Shown here in pieces: positions 14,771 through 22,502 of a DNA stretch of 64,000 nucleotides. Both the position numbers and the translations under genes were made by a program. The notes under the pieces were generated by a model. That model was given only the letters and a program-made list of their open reading frames with translations, searched no databases and was not told the origin of the DNA. The stretch comes from a virus. The stretch's first letter is position 1. Each line of letters begins with the position of its first letter. The DNA lies in the IMG/VR virus record IMGVR_UViG_3300036834_000231, positions 32,283-96,282 of that record. One strand, 5' to 3'.

Positions 14771-14823
14771 AGCCGGGATAGCGTCCCGGCTCTCCAATAC
14801 CACTTCCGGTTAGGGAGGTGATC
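14771..14823 (+). promoter_or_regulatory. hairpin and strong Shine-Dalgarno
   Basis: Hairpin AGCCGGGA / TCCCGGCT (14771-14791) followed by GGGAGGTGATC (14813-14823), 3 bases before the P4 start. A diverged copy of the 14194-14249 unit. Confidence 0.6.
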
Positions 14824-14826
14824 GTT

Positions 14827-14904
14827 TTGATCATCCGAATACGGCTGGCCCTATTCCTAATAGGGTCACTGGAGTTCTATCTCTCCCTGCGAAGGGCTAG
14901 ATAA
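14827..14904 (+). CDS. tiny membrane peptide P4 (25 aa)
   Basis: TTG start. The peptide (IIRIRLALFLIGSLEFYLSL then RRAR) is the paralogue of P3. Most differences between the two are conservative, which argues that the peptide itself is selected. Followed by CAGTTTACGACA, which also follows P3. Confidence 0.6.
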   Translation: MIIRIRLALFLIGSLEFYLSLRRAR

Positions 14905-14974
14905 ATTCCGGTTGGGTCGTCAGCCTCGCACGCTGGCGGCCCACCGTATTCAGTTTACGACAACAGCAGGCCGC

Positions 14975-15496
14975 TCATTTCCGTTCGCGCAGCTCGCGCC
15001 AAACCTCGGCCAGGCTGATCGTGGCGCCGTTCGTCAGCTTAAACTCCTCCAAGCGATCGAGTTGTCGACGCTCGCGGTTCCAAATCCAGGCGCTCTCGGC
15101 TTGCGGGTCGGCGAGGTACACCTGCTCGATGCCGATACGGACGTACTCTTCGCACTTGGCCAGGACTCGCGTCATGGCGTCGTCCGGAGACAGAATCTCG
15201 ATCACTATCTCGATCTGACCGGGCTCGGTCGGGTAAGGCGTCGGGATGCTCTGCCGGCCGGCGGCGACATCCGGCCGCGGTGCGAACTCGGGATCCAGCC
15301 GCAGATCCAATTCCGTCGCCGCCTTGTAGCCCGCTCGCCTAAGTGCCTCGCTCAAAATCACTTGCAGTAGGGAATGCAGCCAGGTGGCCATGCTTTTTTC
15401 GACCAGCGCGCCGTGCCAGAATTCGTACGGTCGCTCGCTCGATTGATAGAGCAGCGCAAACTCTTGAAAAGTGAGCGGTCCGGCTACGGCGGCCAT
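14975..15496 (-). CDS. Uma2-family protein
   Basis: Of the 173 residues, PRPDV, IEIVIEILSPDD and KCEEYVRIGIEQVYLADP match Uma2, with the Asp and Glu of the PD-(D/E)XK-like core present. The start at 15496 (MAAVAGPLTFQEFALLY) is chosen because two upstream ATGs overlap the TGGCATGAT box. Same strand as the next Uma2 gene. Confidence 0.8.
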   Translation of the reverse strand: MAAVAGPLTFQEFALLYQSSERPYEFWHGALVEKSMATWLHSLLQVILSEALRRAGYKAATELDLRLDPEFAPRPDVAAGRQSIPTPYPTEPGQIEIVIEILSPDDAMTRVLAKCEEYVRIGIEQVYLADPQAESAWIWNRERRQLDRLEEFKLTNGATISLAEVWRELRERK

Positions 15497-15573
15497 GTCT
15501 TCAGCCATCATGCCACGGCAGGTAAACCACTACTTCTTTGAGTCTCGGTTCGGTCGAGCCACCGAGCAGTCTC

Positions 15574-16134
15574 CTACAAGTTCACGCCCGCGAAAATCTC
15601 AGGGAGGGCAACTTCGAACGGCCATTCCATGCGGCCCGCCCGAATGATTTCCGGGGTCGGATCTTCGGGCCTGTAAACCAGTACAACCTGTTTGGTTAGT
15701 TCGACCTCTACGACTGCCCCGGCTCCTGCTTCGAGGTACAAGCCCACTTTCTGCAAACGTTTCGCCCGGCGCTCCGAGGGCGAAATCACCTCGACCACAA
15801 AGAGCGGCTTTCCCTCGAACCAGCGGCCGCCACGCAGCGAATCCTCGTAATCGCCGGCTGAGAGCACCATCAAGTCCGGACCAGGCACGTTGTCGCGGCC
15901 GGTCGGCGATTGGAAATGCCAGCCGGCTTCCCGGACCACCCGGTGAAGCAGGAACTGCTTCTCTAACAACCGCTCCAGATTCTTGACCACGACCACATGG
16001 GGCGTCATCGGAAAGGGCGCCAAGACCTGCTCTCCTTCAATCAGCTCATCTCGGTACCAAATCCCGTCGATGACTCGCTCGTCGAGCTTCGCGTATTCTG
16101 CCGCGGTCCAGAGCGCATCCGCTTTCGCAGCCAT
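15574..16134 (-). CDS. Uma2-family protein
   Basis: The 186-residue product has the N-terminal DALWTAAEYAKLDERVIDG...ELIEGE part, VPGPDLMVLSAGD and FVVEVISPSERRAKRLQKVGLYLEAGAGAVVEVEL, a full Uma2 layout. Start 16134 is 6 bases after TGGCATCAT, indicating a leaderless message. Confidence 0.82.
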   Translation of the reverse strand: MAAKADALWTAAEYAKLDERVIDGIWYRDELIEGEQVLAPFPMTPHVVVVKNLERLLEKQFLLHRVVREAGWHFQSPTGRDNVPGPDLMVLSAGDYEDSLRGGRWFEGKPLFVVEVISPSERRAKRLQKVGLYLEAGAGAVVEVELTKQVVLVYRPEDPTPEIIRAGRMEWPFEVALPEIFAGVNL

Positions 16135-16167
16135 GCAGCCATGATGCCACGGCCCGCCGCGCCCATT

Positions 16168-16290
16168 TGCCACAACCCCGCGCTTTTTCCCCCCAACTTC
16201 AGCACTTTTCCCTCCGACTTGGCCACTTTTCCTTCAACTTTCCTCCCTTTTTGCCCTTTTCCCGCCCCTTTTCTTATCCTGCTGCAAAAC
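16168..16290. repeat. polypyrimidine stretch with degenerate 21-base repeats
   Basis: About 120 bases are very pyrimidine-rich on plus. On minus, units like AAAAGTGGCCAAGTCGGAGGG and AAAAGTGCTGAAGTTGGGGGG follow each other. Together with 16291-16469, where I see no convincing gene, this is the non-coding gap before brnT. Confidence 0.5.
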
Positions 16291-16469
16291 TAGCATGCGC
16301 CTTCTTATCAACACCTTACCAACCGCCCCCCGCTGCTGGGTGCGTGGGGATCGGCGCCCCCGCGCCTCTGCGTTTTTTTTCAACGATTTTCCCGGCTGCG
16401 CGCCAATCCCAACGGCATTCGAGCTTGGTGCCCATTTTGCAGCTAAGTCCATTGTAATGTTGGGGTTGA

Positions 16470-16499
16470 TTGACAGCATACACAATTGTATGGCACAAT
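16470..16499 (+). promoter_or_regulatory. brnTA promoter with palindromic operator
   Basis: TTGACA (16470-16475) is spaced 18 bases from a weak -10 (CACAAT). Between them lies CATACA-CAAT-TGTATG (16477-16492), a perfect inverted repeat. BrnA-type antitoxins repress their own operon by binding such palindromes. Confidence 0.7.
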
Positions 16500-16510
16500 A
16501 GTGAATGTAG

Positions 16511-16789
16511 ATGCGCTTCACCTGGGACGCCGAAAAGAATCGAAGGAACATACTAAAACACGATGTTTCTTTCGAGGTGGCGGCAGAGGTGTTCGGCGAC
16601 CCACAACACCTCGTTTCGCAGAACTACCTCATCGACGGCGAACAGCGCGAGCAAGTCATCGGGATGACTGAAGGCTTGGTCTTGCTGCTGGTCGTGTTCG
16701 TGGAGCACACCAGCGAGGGCGAGGACGTGATCCACATAATCTCAGCGAGGAAGGCCAACAAATACGAGGAAGGACTTTATGCCGAGTAA
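16511..16789 (+). CDS. brnT: BrnT-family toxin
   Basis: The 92-residue product (MRFTWDAEKNRRNILKHDVSFEVAAEVFGDP ... VIHIISARKANKYEEGLY) follows the BrnT pattern: FTWD..K...N..KH.VSFE.A..VF.D at the start and ISARKA near the end. BrnT is a RelE-fold ribonuclease that blocks translation. It overlaps the antitoxin gene by 11 bases, as usual for this pair. A membrane-like VLLLVVFVEH segment replaces part of the usual core. Confidence 0.88.
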   Translation: MRFTWDAEKNRRNILKHDVSFEVAAEVFGDPQHLVSQNYLIDGEQREQVIGMTEGLVLLLVVFVEHTSEGEDVIHIISARKANKYEEGLYAE

Positions 16790-17048
16790 GATTTCAGACA
16801 AGACCCGTAAGCTGTACGAAGAGCGCGACAAGGCAATGGACAACGATCCAGATGCGCCGGTGCTGGCGCCCGAGATGTGGGCGAATGGCGTGAGGGGCAA
16901 GTACTACAAAGTAAGGAAACAACCCGTTACCGTGCGTGTGGACATGGACGTATTGGAATGGCTCAAGTCACAGGGTGAAGGCCACCTGACGAAGATCAAC
17001 CAGATCCTGCGCGAGCGGATGCTGGCTGATCTGAAACGCGCCTCGTAG
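16779..17048 (+). CDS. brnA: BrnA-family antitoxin
   Basis: The 89-residue product ends with a ribbon-helix-helix-like part (QPVTVRVDMDVLEWLKSQGEGHLTKINQILRERM), the DNA-binding half of BrnA, after an N-terminal toxin-binding stretch. It neutralises BrnT and represses the operon through the 16477-16492 palindrome. The 160 bases downstream hold no gene I can support. Confidence 0.88.
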   Translation: MPSKISDKTRKLYEERDKAMDNDPDAPVLAPEMWANGVRGKYYKVRKQPVTVRVDMDVLEWLKSQGEGHLTKINQILRERMLADLKRAS

Positions 17049-17209
17049 TGAGGCTCGGTGAAGTCGGGCCGGCCGGTGTGCCGAAAATGGCCGTTTGAGG
17101 TACGCGGAAAAGTGGGCGAGGCAGGGAAAATTAGCCCAATGTTTTCAGAGGCTTATGGGATAAGGAAGGCGCGAAAAACGGGACCCTTTTTGGTACGGCC
17201 GCCGGTGGG

Positions 17210-17458
17210 CTAGCTGCCGAAGTCGAAATTGGGATCGACCTGGCGGTCGAGCGTGGCGGCCAGGCGTGGCTCGGGCTGACGAGGGACCTCAGGAAGCGTG
17301 GAATGGCTTACTGTTTTTTCCCGAGCGATAGCGGCAACGGCAATCTTGTTTTTCCGGGGTCGGTTCCAATACGGGCTTTTGCACCTCGGGCAGTTCTTTG
17401 GAGCCTCTACCCGGTTGGCCCAGAGGTACTCGCAGCGGGCGCAGACCTGCTTTTCCAT
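17210..17458 (-). CDS. zinc-ribbon protein (82 aa)
   Basis: CARC (7-10) and CPRCKSPYWNRPRK form a zinc ribbon with a basic C-terminal side, the type often found in small nucleic-acid-binding proteins. TATGAT lies 8 bases upstream. Divergent from the 17480 gene. Confidence 0.75.
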   Translation of the reverse strand: MEKQVCARCEYLWANRVEAPKNCPRCKSPYWNRPRKNKIAVAAIAREKTVSHSTLPEVPRQPEPRLAATLDRQVDPNFDFGS

Positions 17459-17479
17459 GTGTAATCATCATAATAGAAA

Positions 17480-17722
17480 ATGGATACCCAACTCGCTACC
17501 GCGGTTGTCTCCTCGGGCGGATCTGTGCTCGTCGCTCTGGGCGCGCTCTGGTTCAATTCCTTCCACATCAGCAAGCGCATGGACGACATGCGCCAGGATA
17601 TTCGGGACGTGCGCTCGGAGTTGCACGACCTGCGCTCGGAGTTGCACACGTTCAAGGAAGTCGTCAATTCAAAGTTCGCGGCGCTGGATCTGGAAATCGC
17701 GAAATTTCTGGACCGGCGGTAA
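17480..17722 (+). CDS. membrane segment plus coiled coil protein (80 aa)
   Basis: An N-terminal hydrophobic segment (LATAVVSSGGSVLVALGALWF) is followed by heptads (ISKRMDDMRQDIRDVRSELHDLRSELHTFKE). One of at least seven proteins of this design in the window. CATAAT lies 5 bases before ATG, suggesting a leaderless message. Stop overlaps the next start (TAATG). Confidence 0.7.
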   Translation: MDTQLATAVVSSGGSVLVALGALWFNSFHISKRMDDMRQDIRDVRSELHDLRSELHTFKEVVNSKFAALDLEIAKFLDRR

Positions 17723-17904
17723 TGCTGACCGAATGGGGGCCCGCGATCTTGATTTGTGCAGTCTTCTATGGCGCGTTGCTCTATGGGACTAGACGGCGAC
17801 CGGACGATCTGGAGCGGAGCCTCAACCGACGCGTTGACGATCTGGACCGTAAGCTGAGTAGACGGATGGACGATCTGGAGCGCGACTTGAAGCGACATTA
17901 CTGA
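17722..17904 (+). CDS. membrane segment plus coiled coil protein (60 aa)
   Basis: MLTEWGPAILICAVFYGALLY is the membrane segment. Three repeats of the type RRxDDLxRxLxR follow. The ATG shares bases with the upstream TAA. A second member of the pair, possibly a partner of the preceding protein. Confidence 0.7.
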   Translation: MLTEWGPAILICAVFYGALLYGTRRRPDDLERSLNRRVDDLDRKLSRRMDDLERDLKRHY

Positions 17905-17911
17905 TCCGTCG

Positions 17912-18079
17912 CTACCTGCTCTCCCCGCTGGCCCAGATGTTCGTCGTCTGCGCCCGTTCGAAGTGAACGGAGAATTCGCCGTTCACCTCCTGCACGACTG
18001 CGATGTAGCCTTGGCTCGCCAGCTCGCGCATGCGGCGTCTCGCCTCGCTCTCGCTGTTGAATTGTTCCGTCTGTTTCAT
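17912..18079 (-). CDS. hypothetical protein (55 aa)
   Basis: MKQTEQFNSESEARRRMREL continues GYIAVVQEVNGEFSVHF and ends polar. The distal gene of the long minus-strand operon. Function unknown. Confidence 0.65.
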   Translation of the reverse strand: MKQTEQFNSESEARRRMRELASQGYIAVVQEVNGEFSVHFERAQTTNIWASGESR

Positions 18080-18080
18080 T

Positions 18081-18350
18081 TCAACGCCACCCCATTCTTA
18101 GCTGCTTTATGACATTGATGCCGAGGAACCAGAAACCCTTCAGGGGTGCGCCATCTTCGCAAATCAGCGTCCAGCGCCTATCTTGCGTCCCGTGTGCGAG
18201 CAACGCTTCTTTGATCGTTTCCGGCGTAGCGCGATCAGCATAACGAACGCCATCCCGCCCAGTCCAGACGATCCACATACGATGACCGAAACGCGCCTTT
18301 CGCAGCGCCGTCTGATACGAGTCTTTACCGCTGATACGCGTTGTAGTCAT
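18081..18350 (-). CDS. hypothetical protein (89 aa)
   Basis: GAGGTGA lies 4 bases before ATG 18350 (MTTTRISGKDSYQTALRK). A start ten codons upstream would overlap the previous stop (ATGA). The product looks like a small alpha/beta protein (MWIVWTGRDGVRYADRATPETIKEALL). No family. Confidence 0.65.
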   Translation of the reverse strand: MTTTRISGKDSYQTALRKARFGHRMWIVWTGRDGVRYADRATPETIKEALLAHGTQDRRWTLICEDGAPLKGFWFLGINVIKQLRMGWR

Positions 18351-18376
18351 TCGCTCACCTCGCACACGTAGCGTAA

Positions 18377-18643
18377 TCATTGCCGGTACGCTTTCTGCAA
18401 AATCCGTTCGAGCTTCCACATCGGCTCGCTGTCAGTGGCTCCGAGGTCTGCGTACTTCTTCCACGTTGGCCACGCCTTGGCTTGCGCCTCAGCCTCGGTG
18501 TCGCTGGTATTGATGGCATCCTGGAGAGCGTCGCTCATCGCGCAGGCGGCCTCTTCGGCACCAGGCTCATGCGAGTACAGGTCCCATTCGTCCGCCGTCA
18601 GATTGATTGTGGCCTGTGGCTTCTTCGTAATTAGATATCCCAT
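18377..18643 (-). CDS. hypothetical acidic protein (88 aa)
   Basis: MGYLITKKPQATINLTADEW is followed by an acidic, alanine-rich helix (EAEAQAKAW). AAGGGAAA precedes the ATG. No family. Confidence 0.65.
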   Translation of the reverse strand: MGYLITKKPQATINLTADEWDLYSHEPGAEEAACAMSDALQDAINTSDTEAEAQAKAWPTWKKYADLGATDSEPMWKLERILQKAYRQ

Positions 18644-18706
18644 ATTTCCCTTTTCCGAGCCAGTCGGCTCACGAGGCGTCCGGCCCGCAGCCAGGCGCCC
18701 TAGTGC

Positions 18707-18910
18707 CTACTCGCCAACAACAGACATTGCTTCGCGGATCACCCGCTGCTTAATCCACTCTTCGCACTCCGCTTTTGATCCGTGGTACAGCCAGTCGTCG
18801 CCCACCCAAACGCCATGCGTCCCGCGCAGCTCCGCCGGCGCATCGGTGTCAAGATGCCGGCGCACTTCATACACCCGCCCGCCCTGCCATCTCTCCTCGT
18901 TCTTTGTCAT
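18707..18910 (-). CDS. hypothetical protein (67 aa)
   Basis: MTKNEERWQGGRVYEVRRHL ... GVWVGDDWLYHGSKAECEEW. AAGGGGAAA lies upstream, and the ATG overlaps the preceding stop (ATGA). No family. Confidence 0.65.
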   Translation of the reverse strand: MTKNEERWQGGRVYEVRRHLDTDAPAELRGTHGVWVGDDWLYHGSKAECEEWIKQRVIREAMSVVGE

Positions 18911-19053
18911 CTAGATTTCCCCTTGTCCTGTGATGTCGCCGCGAGCTTCACCGCGGCCGCTGCTCTTCGGAAGGCAGCTTGCAACTGTTTCTCGTTGTAC
19001 TTCGGGCGCAGCCATTTCTTGGCGCTCTTGTGAGCCGCGTTCTGTTCTGCCAT
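18907..19053 (-). CDS. small basic protein (48 aa)
   Basis: MAEQNAAHKSAKKWLRPKYN then an alanine/arginine-rich helix and basic tail. Lys/Arg content suggests nucleic-acid contact. It overlaps the next start by 4 bases. Confidence 0.6.
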   Translation of the reverse strand: MAEQNAAHKSAKKWLRPKYNEKQLQAAFRRAAAAVKLAATSQDKGKSR

Positions 19054-19101
19054 GAATATCACCCATATAATTTATATAATACAATGGAACGAATATGCGC
19101 G

Positions 19102-19365
19102 CTATGCGCGTTGCGTTTTTGCCTTACTGCACTTGTGCGCGCGCATTTCACGCGCACTCAGCTCCAGCCCGCACTTAGGGCAGAGTCTTATCACTCGCGG
19201 TCGACCGCCCTGCGCACTGTCGCACTTGTGTGCGCGCATCTCACGCGCACTCAGTTCCAGCCCGCACTTAGGGCAGGGTCTTATCACGCGCGGTCGACCG
19301 CCGCCGTAGGTCTTACGCAGGGCGTTAAGCGCCCTCCCGAGAGCGGACTTCGCTGCGCGATTCAT
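19102..19365 (-). CDS. duplicated AT-hook/zinc-finger protein (87 aa)
   Basis: Two nearly identical units, GGRPRVIR(P/L)CPKCGLEL followed by SAREMRAHKC, stand in tandem after a short basic helix. GRPR is an AT-hook core and CPKC...HKC a zinc site, so DNA binding is likely. The duplication is clear at DNA level (about 90 bases repeated). The second copy differs by P/L only in the hook-to-zinc join. Confidence 0.75.
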   Translation of the reverse strand: MNRAAKSALGRALNALRKTYGGGRPRVIRPCPKCGLELSAREMRAHKCDSAQGGRPRVIRLCPKCGLELSAREMRAHKCSKAKTQRA

Positions 19366-19556
19366 TTGCTCACCCCCTCGATCCGCTCGCGCACCTTGAC
19401 GATCTTGAGCGGGTACTGCGGGCAGTTCTCGCGGTAGGCCTTTAGGTTCGCCAGCATTGCCGCGCGCGTCTCTTCAGTTATCTCGTGCTCCCACCCCTGC
19501 CCGTAGTTCAGATAGAAACGCCACACGTCGCGAGTCTTTCGAACATAGCGCCTCAT
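19362..19556 (-). CDS. hypothetical protein (64 aa)
   Basis: MRRYVRKTRDVWRFYLNYGQ ... LKIVKVRERIEGVSK. Its ATG and stop overlap the neighbouring genes by 4 bases each, so it sits inside a tightly coupled run. No family. Confidence 0.65.
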   Translation of the reverse strand: MRRYVRKTRDVWRFYLNYGQGWEHEITEETRAAMLANLKAYRENCPQYPLKIVKVRERIEGVSK

Positions 19557-19714
19557 TGCGCAGTCCCCCCGTCCTTTAGGCGCGCTGTCCGCTGCAGCCG
19601 ATCATGAAAGTACCGCGCGCGCGAGCCGTTGGCGTTCTTGGGTTTCCGGTACCTAACCCGGGCAAGATTGTGCAACGCGTCTTTCAGGACCACGGGATTT
19701 TTCAACCGTTTCAT
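19553..19714 (-). CDS. small basic protein (53 aa)
   Basis: MKRLKNPVVLKDALHNLARV ... RYFHDRLQRTARLKDGG. ATGA overlaps on both sides. Highly basic. No family. Confidence 0.65.
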   Translation of the reverse strand: MKRLKNPVVLKDALHNLARVRYRKPKNANGSRARYFHDRLQRTARLKDGGTAQ

Positions 19715-20241
19715 TGTGCTGTTTCCTCCTCTATTCCTGTCGAATCCTCAGGCGCATTCAGATCTACTCCGAGTGCACCTAACTGCTCAATCACGTCGGC
19801 TTCGAACGCCGAGAACGCGAGCGCGCTCCAGTTGATGGCTCCATCGCTAACGGCGCCGTCACTGCCAAAGTCCTCGAGATACTGCCCATCGTGCTCGGAA
19901 TAGAGCAAGCATTCTTGCGCCTGCGCGGTGTAGATGACGCGTTGTGAGCCGTCTATCGTCTCGCGAATGTGCTCTATGAGCCACTCGCGCAGGGTTTCGC
20001 CTCGTTCGCCGTCTTTGATCCGGCGCGACAGTTCGTCTTTGATAGAGTCCGCAATGCTCCGCACGTCGGACCAGTAATCCGCGCGCGCCAATTGCTTGCC
20101 GAAGTCGGCGGGATCAGTTTTGATCCGTACGTAATCGTTCGCGTCCGTCGAGTGCAGAAACGTCGCTATTACTTCGCCGTCGAGTGTGACGGTTGTCAGT
20201 TCGCCCGAGGCTTTCGGCCAAACGGTCTCATATTTCGCCAT
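19711..20241 (-). CDS. hypothetical protein (176 aa)
   Basis: Beta-rich start (MAKYETVWPKASGELTTVTL) followed by a helical, charged middle and an acidic end (NAPEDSTGIEEETAQ). Upstream AGGGAGGA is 13-16 bases from the ATG. No family. Confidence 0.7.
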   Translation of the reverse strand: MAKYETVWPKASGELTTVTLDGEVIATFLHSTDANDYVRIKTDPADFGKQLARADYWSDVRSIADSIKDELSRRIKDGERGETLREWLIEHIRETIDGSQRVIYTAQAQECLLYSEHDGQYLEDFGSDGAVSDGAINWSALAFSAFEADVIEQLGALGVDLNAPEDSTGIEEETAQ

Positions 20242-20313
20242 AAGTTAAAATTCATCCTCCCTACACGGGCAGCCCATCAGCCGACCGTGTTTCGTCGCCA
20301 TTCGCGGTACTCG

Positions 20314-20775
20314 TCAGGAGAGGTCCTCCGTGCGAAATTGTTTTGCCTCCTCCTCTTCTGGCCGTAGTTCGTCGGCTAACTCCGCACGGACCACACGTTT
20401 GTAATTTCCGTCAGCGTTGACAATGCCCCAGAGACCAGCCCGTTCGCTCGTCTTACGAACCTCTCCGTCTTCATCCGGTAACCAGGCGATAATGCCGATT
20501 CGCTCTTTGATTTCGGATGGTTCGATATCGCCATCCGCGCAATCGTCTGCGTCTGGCCGTTCTTCGAACTCCACCCCGTTTTCGGCCGCCCATGTCTCGG
20601 CGGCCGCCAGTTCGATTGCACAGCGTGTGCGCCCTTCGATCGAGGTCTCCGTTTTCGGGTCATAGGACCATCCAGCGTGCTCGAAGAAAAATGCCTGCTG
20701 GGTAGTCAGAGCTTGAGTAGGCTGCTCTTGCTTCGGCTGTTTGGTTTTAGGTTTAGGTTTAGTCATAGGTTTCAT
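20314..20775 (-). CDS. hypothetical phage protein (153 aa)
   Basis: A lysine/glutamine-rich N-terminal tail precedes FFFEHAGWSYDPKTETSIEGRTRCAIELAAAETWA, a stretch I recognise in outline from phage proteins of unknown function. The rest is acidic. The start MKPMTKPKPK is one of two close ATGs. Confidence 0.7.
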   Translation of the reverse strand: MKPMTKPKPKTKQPKQEQPTQALTTQQAFFFEHAGWSYDPKTETSIEGRTRCAIELAAAETWAAENGVEFEERPDADDCADGDIEPSEIKERIGIIAWLPDEDGEVRKTSERAGLWGIVNADGNYKRVVRAELADELRPEEEEAKQFRTEDLS

Positions 20776-20840
20776 CCCGACTAGTGCGCCGAGCATGCGC
20801 GCGCTAGTTTCGTCCGAATTCCACGGAGCTCGTCAGGGGA

Positions 20841-21281
20841 TTAGACTGCATCGGCGAACGGAAACACCTGCCCTTCTAGCGCTTTGCGCCCGTCTAATCC
20901 CGCGAAATACACCTTGCCATTAGGCCAAACACGTACGCATGAGTCGCTCAATTCTGCTCCGCTAAGATCAGGATGAACGGAACGCCACTCGTCAAACGAT
21001 CGGTACAGTTTGCCCTGGTACAGATGTGCGAAAACGAGCGTGCGTTCAAGTAGCGAATAGTGCGATCCGATGACACCTTCGCGATATCCCGATACGCGAT
21101 GATGTACCCACGCTGGACTCGTCCGATACCAAGGCGCATCCCATACGCGCGCCAGTGCAGTATCTAGCTCGGTATTCGTCTGCTGAAAGTGCAGACAGCT
21201 ATCCAGCGAATCATTAACGAGCGACTTAGCGCGCCGCTCATGCTCTAACGCTGCCTTAAAGTGCCGCGATGTTTTACTCAT
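20841..21281 (-). CDS. hypothetical protein (146 aa)
   Basis: GGGAGGAAC precedes ATG 21281 (MSKTSRHFKAALEHERRAKS). Helical start, then aromatic and mixed (WYRTSPAWVHHRV, NGKVYFAGLDGRKAL). The start overlaps the previous gene by 8 bases. No family. Confidence 0.7.
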   Translation of the reverse strand: MSKTSRHFKAALEHERRAKSLVNDSLDSCLHFQQTNTELDTALARVWDAPWYRTSPAWVHHRVSGYREGVIGSHYSLLERTLVFAHLYQGKLYRSFDEWRSVHPDLSGAELSDSCVRVWPNGKVYFAGLDGRKALEGQVFPFADAV

Positions 21282-21510
21282 GCGTGTGTTCCTCCCGAGT
21301 CCAGGGCCCATAGTTCCTTCGGCCACCATTCGATTCTGTTTCGCGCGTTGCGCCACAGGCGCAGGTATCCACGTACGTCACATTGCCGTGGGCGCATTGC
21401 CGCGCTGGATTGTGCGAGCACTCCGCCGGCGTTACACAGTGCAGCCATGCCCGCACTGTGCTCTTAGCCTGTACAGCCTTATGCGTGTGCGGGCGCCGTC
21501 TCGGTGTCAT
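21274..21510 (-). CDS. cysteine-rich hypothetical protein (78 aa)
   Basis: HCVTPAECSHNPARQCAHGN then CACGATRETESNGG: six cysteines and several histidines in 40 residues, so a metal site is likely. The ATG overlaps the previous stop (ATGA). Confidence 0.65.
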   Translation of the reverse strand: MTPRRRPHTHKAVQAKSTVRAWLHCVTPAECSHNPARQCAHGNVTYVDTCACGATRETESNGGRRNYGPWTREEHTHE

Positions 21511-21857
21511 AGAATCACCGCTGCTAACGCCATGCAATGGACTTGCTCCAAGCGATCCTTAACGAACTGTTCGATCCAGCGCTTGCCTGCATCGAATGTC
21601 GTAAACTCACGGGGTCCGGGCGCATCGGCAATCTGCCGCAACTGCCATGACAACGAGGCTTCATAGCGCGTTCCACGAAAACCGTAGGCGGCCTTGACTT
21701 GACCCAATGGAAACGGGTTTCCCGTGTTACCCGCTACAGGCAGATAGACAAGCGAGACCCAATAGGGTTCGCCCTTGACGTCTGTATGAATGGTGTTCCA
21801 GTAAACCCGAGCTTCGATAAACTCTCGACTCAGTGGTGACAGTGTGGTTTCCGACAT
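21507..21857 (-). CDS. hypothetical protein (116 aa)
   Basis: MSETTLSPLSREFIEARVYW ... DVKGEPYWVSLVYLPVAG. Mixed alpha/beta. Coupled by ATGA to the next gene. No family. Confidence 0.7.
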   Translation of the reverse strand: MSETTLSPLSREFIEARVYWNTIHTDVKGEPYWVSLVYLPVAGNTGNPFPLGQVKAAYGFRGTRYEASLSWQLRQIADAPGPREFTTFDAGKRWIEQFVKDRLEQVHCMALAAVIL

Positions 21858-21860
21858 GGC

Positions 21861-22409
21861 CTATGCGCCCCCCGTTTCCGGCAACACTTCAACGTCGTCC
21901 GCTACCCGCCATACCCGGTACGGCGCCCGATCGTCGTCGAACCACTCATGGCCCAACGCATAGCACTTGACTCCGACTTCTGGATCGAGTGGTGAATTCA
22001 GGCTGCATGCGCCGGGTACACACGGACTACAGAATGCAGCATAGGTATAGAACGGACTACCGAGCACGAAGATATCGCTATCTAGACAATCCTTTAGTTC
22101 GTATCCGTGCTGCTCGTAAGACCAGCCAATGGGGTCATCCCCATAGACCGAGTCGGACCAATAGCACTTTTGACACTTTGTGCACGCGAAGTCCTTACCG
22201 TCATTCCATTCTTCGTCTGTTACGCTTTCATCGTCAGACGAGACCACTTCGCCATGTCCCGCGGGACACTGCGCGGGACCATAATTGTATTCAAAATCAT
22301 CAGTCGATTCTGCTCGTACCGCATGTTGCGAGATAACGCCATAGCGTATCCCAGTTTTCACGTCGATATTCGATTTACCTAAACCGTAGTCAATGCCCGC
22401 ACTTCCCAT
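21861..22409 (-). CDS. conserved phage protein (182 aa)
   Basis: Starts MGSAGIDYGLGKSNIDVKTG, then GIRYGVISQHAV, a start I associate with a phage protein family of unknown function. CPAGH and CTKCQKC form a probable zinc site, and CYALGHEWFDDDRAPYRVWRV lies near the end. GGGAGGAACT precedes the ATG. Confidence 0.8.
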   Translation of the reverse strand: MGSAGIDYGLGKSNIDVKTGIRYGVISQHAVRAESTDDFEYNYGPAQCPAGHGEVVSSDDESVTDEEWNDGKDFACTKCQKCYWSDSVYGDDPIGWSYEQHGYELKDCLDSDIFVLGSPFYTYAAFCSPCVPGACSLNSPLDPEVGVKCYALGHEWFDDDRAPYRVWRVADDVEVLPETGGA

Positions 22410-22439
22410 AGTTCCTCCCTTTGTCCCTATCTCTTTGCC

Positions 22440-22497
22440 GATTGATAGGCCAGACTCCGCTTGCTCGCTCGCGAGCGGAGTCTAGTCCGTCTATCGG
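22440..22497 (-). repeat. intergenic hairpin element, copy 1
   Basis: AGACTCCGCT / AGCGGAGTCT (22452-22483) is embedded in a longer conserved block beginning ATTGATAGGCCA and ending AGTCCGTCTAT. A second copy lies at 22869-22921. No T tract follows the stem, so it looks more like a regulatory leader or RNA-processing element than a terminator. Confidence 0.6.
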
Positions 22498-22502
22498 GCA
22501 AT

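Noticed and set aside
16295-16501. ORF in the gap before brnT
   Set aside because: No start signal, low-complexity product and overlap with the brnTA promoter.
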